A stretch of 25,290 nt of DNA from Parvibaculum sp049303435 (GTDB lineage: Bacteria; Pseudomonadota; Alphaproteobacteria; Parvibaculales; Parvibaculaceae): contig JBAQNC010000265.1 in NCBI GenBank assembly GCA_049303435.1, positions 1 through 25,290 on the forward strand, written 5' to 3'. Shown here piece by piece: positions 23,023-25,290 of this stretch. A program made the position numbers and the translations under genes. The notes beneath the pieces were generated by a model that had not been told where the DNA came from, did no database searches, and saw nothing but the letters and a program-made list of their open reading frames with translations. How positions within the stretch are numbered: position 1 is the stretch's first letter; each line of letters begins with the position of its first letter.

Positions 23023-24822
23023 TCAGAGCTTTATTTGTCCGGTGCATATCTGATCATGGAGATCATGCGTCAAAGGCACAAATTGTCGATCGGTAGGAGA
23101 ATTGAAATACACGGGCTCCTTGATCGCCAAGAGATCAATTCCTTCCTTCACCAGATCAACCTTGCGATGCTTGAATGTGCCGGTCACTTCCATCTCGTGG
23201 CTGATGCGGATGAAGAGAGGCCGCGCATAGTCCGGCAATTCCTTGTTGATATGATGATGCAGCTTCACAAGATCGAGGTCGTTGTCGCTCACGATCGAAG
23301 CTATGCCTGCGCGTCCATCCGTACCGGGAATAGCAACGCCATAAACATTGGCTTCCTTAATGCCCGCAAACACCGAAATAGCTTCCGAGACTTCATTCGT
23401 CGAAACATTCTCGCCTTTCCAGCGAAACGTGTCACCTATGCGATCCACGAAATAGAAATACCCAAGCTTGTCCTGTTTCAGAAGGTCGCCGGTGCGGAAC
23501 CACTGGTCATCTTTTTCAAAGACGTCACGAAGGATCTTCTTTTCCGTTTCTTCTTTCCTGGCATAACCGTCAAAACGACCCGTGGGCGTATTGGGATCGT
23601 TTGAAATCTTGCCCAACGCCTCGCCCGCCTCGCCTAGCTCGCATTTGATGCACAATCCGTCAGCTCCACGAACGACCTGCTCGGTTTCGGTATTGAATTG
23701 CACAAGCTCGACATTGAAGCGCTTCTTCGCCCAGCCGGGGATACGACCAACGGCGCCCACGGTGCCATCATAGTTCATCAGGGCAACGTTACCTTCCGTC
23801 GCGCCGTAAAACTCGAGAACACGTGGCACGCGGAACCGCTTCTGGAAGGCAGGCCAGATTTCCGGCCGCAAGCCATTACCGATCGCAAGCCTGATACGAT
23901 GCTTGCGCTCCTTCGGAGCCTTTTCCGTGTTGAGAAGATAGCGACACAACTCGCCAATATATTGGAACATCGTAGCCTTATATTTGACGCAGTCGGAAAA
24001 AAATTCGCGCGCCGAAAACTTCCGCCGGATAATCACCGAACCGCCAACAGTCAGTACTGTACCGACGGCGCAGACACCGCCCGCCGAGTGATAGAGCGGC
24101 AACACACAATACATACGGTCCTTTTCGGTGGCATTGGATGCCGCCGAAAACCCACCCATCATTGTCAGTACACGAACATGAGGGAGACGCGCCGCTTTCG
24201 GGTTCCCCGTCGTGCCACTCGTATAGATGTAAAGTGCTTCATCATTGATCGTGATATCCTTGCGAACATCGACAGGTAGCGGATCACCGGACTGCAAGGC
24301 GAGCGCGGCGTCGAGAGTCTCTGTACCCTGCACCATGCCCCCTTCGGCCCATACCTGCATCGGACGCTCCAGTTGCTCCATAGCGCTATTATAGGCCTCA
24401 TCAAACTCCACACCCATGATCAGATGATTGGCGTTCGAAATGTTGAGACTATGGGCAAGCTGGCTCTTGACGAGATTGGTATTGATGAGCGCGGCAGCTG
24501 CGCCAGCTTTGAGGATGCCGAGCCATGCAATGAGATATTGCGGGCAGTTCTCCATCATGAGGGCGACAACATCGCCTCGCCCCAAGCCCTGAGCAATCGC
24601 CCAACGGGCGTAACGATTAGCCTCCTCATTGTATTCCCGATAGGTAAGCTTGCGATCCTCAAAATAGATCGCGATGTTGTTCGGCTTTGTCCGCGCTAGA
24701 TGTTCGATGACATCCGGAAAGGTTTCTTTGGGATTTTTGTAGATATTCCCCAGACGCTTCAGCGTACGCAATGCCGCGCGCAAATAGACAATCTCGTTCC
24801 CGATTCGCTTGAACAAACCCAT
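23023..24822 (-). CDS. very-long-chain acyl-CoA synthetase / FATP-type (FadD6-like)
   Basis: This 599-residue AMP-forming ligase is of the fatty-acid-transport-protein type. IYTSGTTGNPKAARLPH (199-215) is the phosphate loop in the FATP form (PKAA). EFYGATEGN is the adenylate motif, RTGDLL and DRIGDTFRWKGENVSTNEV the ribose and hinge region, and GTFKHRKVDLVKEG the C-terminal FATP signature. These enzymes couple uptake of long or very long fatty acids at the inner membrane with CoA activation. GGGGGGAAG lies 8 bases before the ATG. It is transcribed alone on the minus strand, converging on the monooxygenase, and is the third acyl-CoA ligase of the window, from a different subfamily. Confidence 0.94.
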   Translation of the reverse strand: MGLFKRIGNEIVYLRAALRTLKRLGNIYKNPKETFPDVIEHLARTKPNNIAIYFEDRKLTYREYNEEANRYARWAIAQGLGRGDVVALMMENCPQYLIAWLGILKAGAAAALINTNLVKSQLAHSLNISNANHLIMGVEFDEAYNSAMEQLERPMQVWAEGGMVQGTETLDAALALQSGDPLPVDVRKDITINDEALYIYTSGTTGNPKAARLPHVRVLTMMGGFSAASNATEKDRMYCVLPLYHSAGGVCAVGTVLTVGGSVIIRRKFSAREFFSDCVKYKATMFQYIGELCRYLLNTEKAPKERKHRIRLAIGNGLRPEIWPAFQKRFRVPRVLEFYGATEGNVALMNYDGTVGAVGRIPGWAKKRFNVELVQFNTETEQVVRGADGLCIKCELGEAGEALGKISNDPNTPTGRFDGYARKEETEKKILRDVFEKDDQWFRTGDLLKQDKLGYFYFVDRIGDTFRWKGENVSTNEVSEAISVFAGIKEANVYGVAIPGTDGRAGIASIVSDNDLDLVKLHHHINKELPDYARPLFIRISHEMEVTGTFKHRKVDLVKEGIDLLAIKEPVYFNSPTDRQFVPLTHDLHDQICTGQIKL

Positions 24823-24973
24823 AAAATGCTTCCCCCCGTGGGCGGATAGTCGCCCTTATTGTCTTTTATGCCTTTTGCCATGTCGGAGCGTCAAGAAGAC
24901 CCACCCCTCCGACCTTTGAGATGACAAAAGCCGCTTTTGCGGCCATCATGCGCGACTCCAGCAAAGCGATGCA

Positions 24974-25252
24974 ATGTCCCCGATGTCAGACCAGACCAAA
25001 GAAGCCGAAGAAGAGCTGATCCTTGATGTCATGGGCCAGCAATGCCCTTTGCCTGTGCTGCGCGCCCGAAAAAGACTGCTCAATCTCGACCCCGGCACCC
25101 TGCTGCGCGTCTTTGTGACCGATCCGGTCTCACGTATCGACATGCCGCATTTCTGTGCTGAAACAGGCCATGTGCTTGTCGAGACTCGCGACCGCGGCAC
25201 ATGGATCGAATTTCTGATCCGGCGCCGAACAGAACTCAAGGAAAGTACCTAG
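24974..25252 (+). CDS. TusA-family sulfurtransferase-like protein
   Basis: This 92-residue protein has the TusA (SirA/YhhP) fold: LDVMGQQCPLPVLRARK (17-33), with Cys24 in the CPxP motif as persulfide carrier, and the rest of the small alpha/beta sandwich (LRVFVTDPVS, DMPHFCAETGH). TusA relays sulfur for tRNA thiolation and molybdenum cofactor; family members without other Tus proteins may serve other sulfur transfers. The partner genes are not in the window. The start is either 24974 or the ATG at 24983, neither with a good Shine-Dalgarno. Its TAG stop lies in CTAG, shared tail to tail with a probable minus-strand gene. Confidence 0.9.
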   Translation: MSPMSDQTKEAEEELILDVMGQQCPLPVLRARKRLLNLDPGTLLRVFVTDPVSRIDMPHFCAETGHVLVETRDRGTWIEFLIRRRTELKEST

Positions 25253-25290
25253 GCCGTAGACTCATAACTGCGCAACCAGATGCGTATTGA
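25249..25290 (-). CDS. probable C-terminal tail of a minus-strand gene (cut by window edge)
   Basis: Reading leftward from the window edge, 13 codons (SIRIWLRSYESTA) end in TAG at 25249-25251. The stop uses the same CTAG as the TusA stop, exactly the arrangement of the AGPS/SulP pair. The peptide looks natural but is too short to name a family. No terminator or other coding signal was seen in these 42 bases. Confidence 0.3.
   Translation of the reverse strand, partial: SIRIWLRSYESTA

Noticed and set aside
24930..24943. GCCGC-TTTT-GCGGC hairpin upstream of the TusA gene
   Set aside because: The stem is only 5 pairs. Its minus-strand T run is short and no gene is known to end there. It is too weak to call as a terminator or regulator.
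1..25290. tRNA, rRNA, CRISPR array, insertion sequence or prophage features
   Set aside because: I found no cloverleaf-like sequence, regular spaced repeats, transposase or phage proteins. The genes and spacing look like ordinary chromosome.

Overview
The window is a moderately GC-rich bacterial chromosome segment, densely packed with genes. Its protein families suggest an aerobic alphaproteobacterium with large lipid and xenobiotic metabolism (Parvibaculum-, Hyphomicrobiales- or Sphingomonadales-like). That placement rests on protein flavour alone, because there is no rRNA, tRNA or other marker. I see no insertion sequence, prophage gene, CRISPR array or RNA gene. No gap between genes exceeds about 220 bp.

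Left part (1-2761): three alpha/beta-hydrolase paralogues lie in tandem on the minus strand, the leftmost cut by the window edge. A strong terminator separates the second from the third. A thioredoxin-fold 2-hydroxychromene-2-carboxylate isomerase/DsbA-family gene diverges from them, with a perfect operator-like inverted repeat just upstream.

Glycerolipid module (2855-7257, plus): an FAD glycerol-3-phosphate dehydrogenase (GlpD), a diacylglycerol-kinase-family lipid kinase and a flavoprotein of the alkyldihydroxyacetonephosphate synthase (AGPS) family. They are tightly coupled and make a plausible bacterial ether-lipid or unusual glycerolipid pathway. This is one of the two most interesting parts of the window.

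Minus-strand block (7254-14996): one likely operon encodes an HSL-type esterase, a CaiC-like acyl-CoA ligase and a SulP anion transporter. A second run encodes a FadD-type ligase, a DUF924 protein, an SDR-fold protein lacking the catalytic Tyr, and a small orphan protein followed by a terminator.

Plus-strand operon (15216-20007): six genes encode two carboxymuconolactone-decarboxylase-fold proteins, an atypical SDR, an MBL-fold hydrolase and two GST-fold proteins, one with an extra C-terminal beta domain. It ends in a bidirectional terminator. It looks like an uncharacterised catabolic or detoxification pathway and is the second main candidate for something new.

Right part (20081-25290): a classical SDR diverges from a TetR regulator, which is followed by a LimB-like flavin monooxygenase. 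After a second bidirectional terminator come a convergent FATP-type very-long-chain acyl-CoA synthetase, a TusA-like protein, and probably the tail of one more minus-strand gene.

Taken together, the genes describe hydrolysis of esters, activation of the released acids by three different acyl-CoA ligases, redox and glutathione chemistry, and glycerolipid assembly. No acyl-CoA dehydrogenase, hydratase or thiolase is present, so beta-oxidation must be encoded elsewhere.
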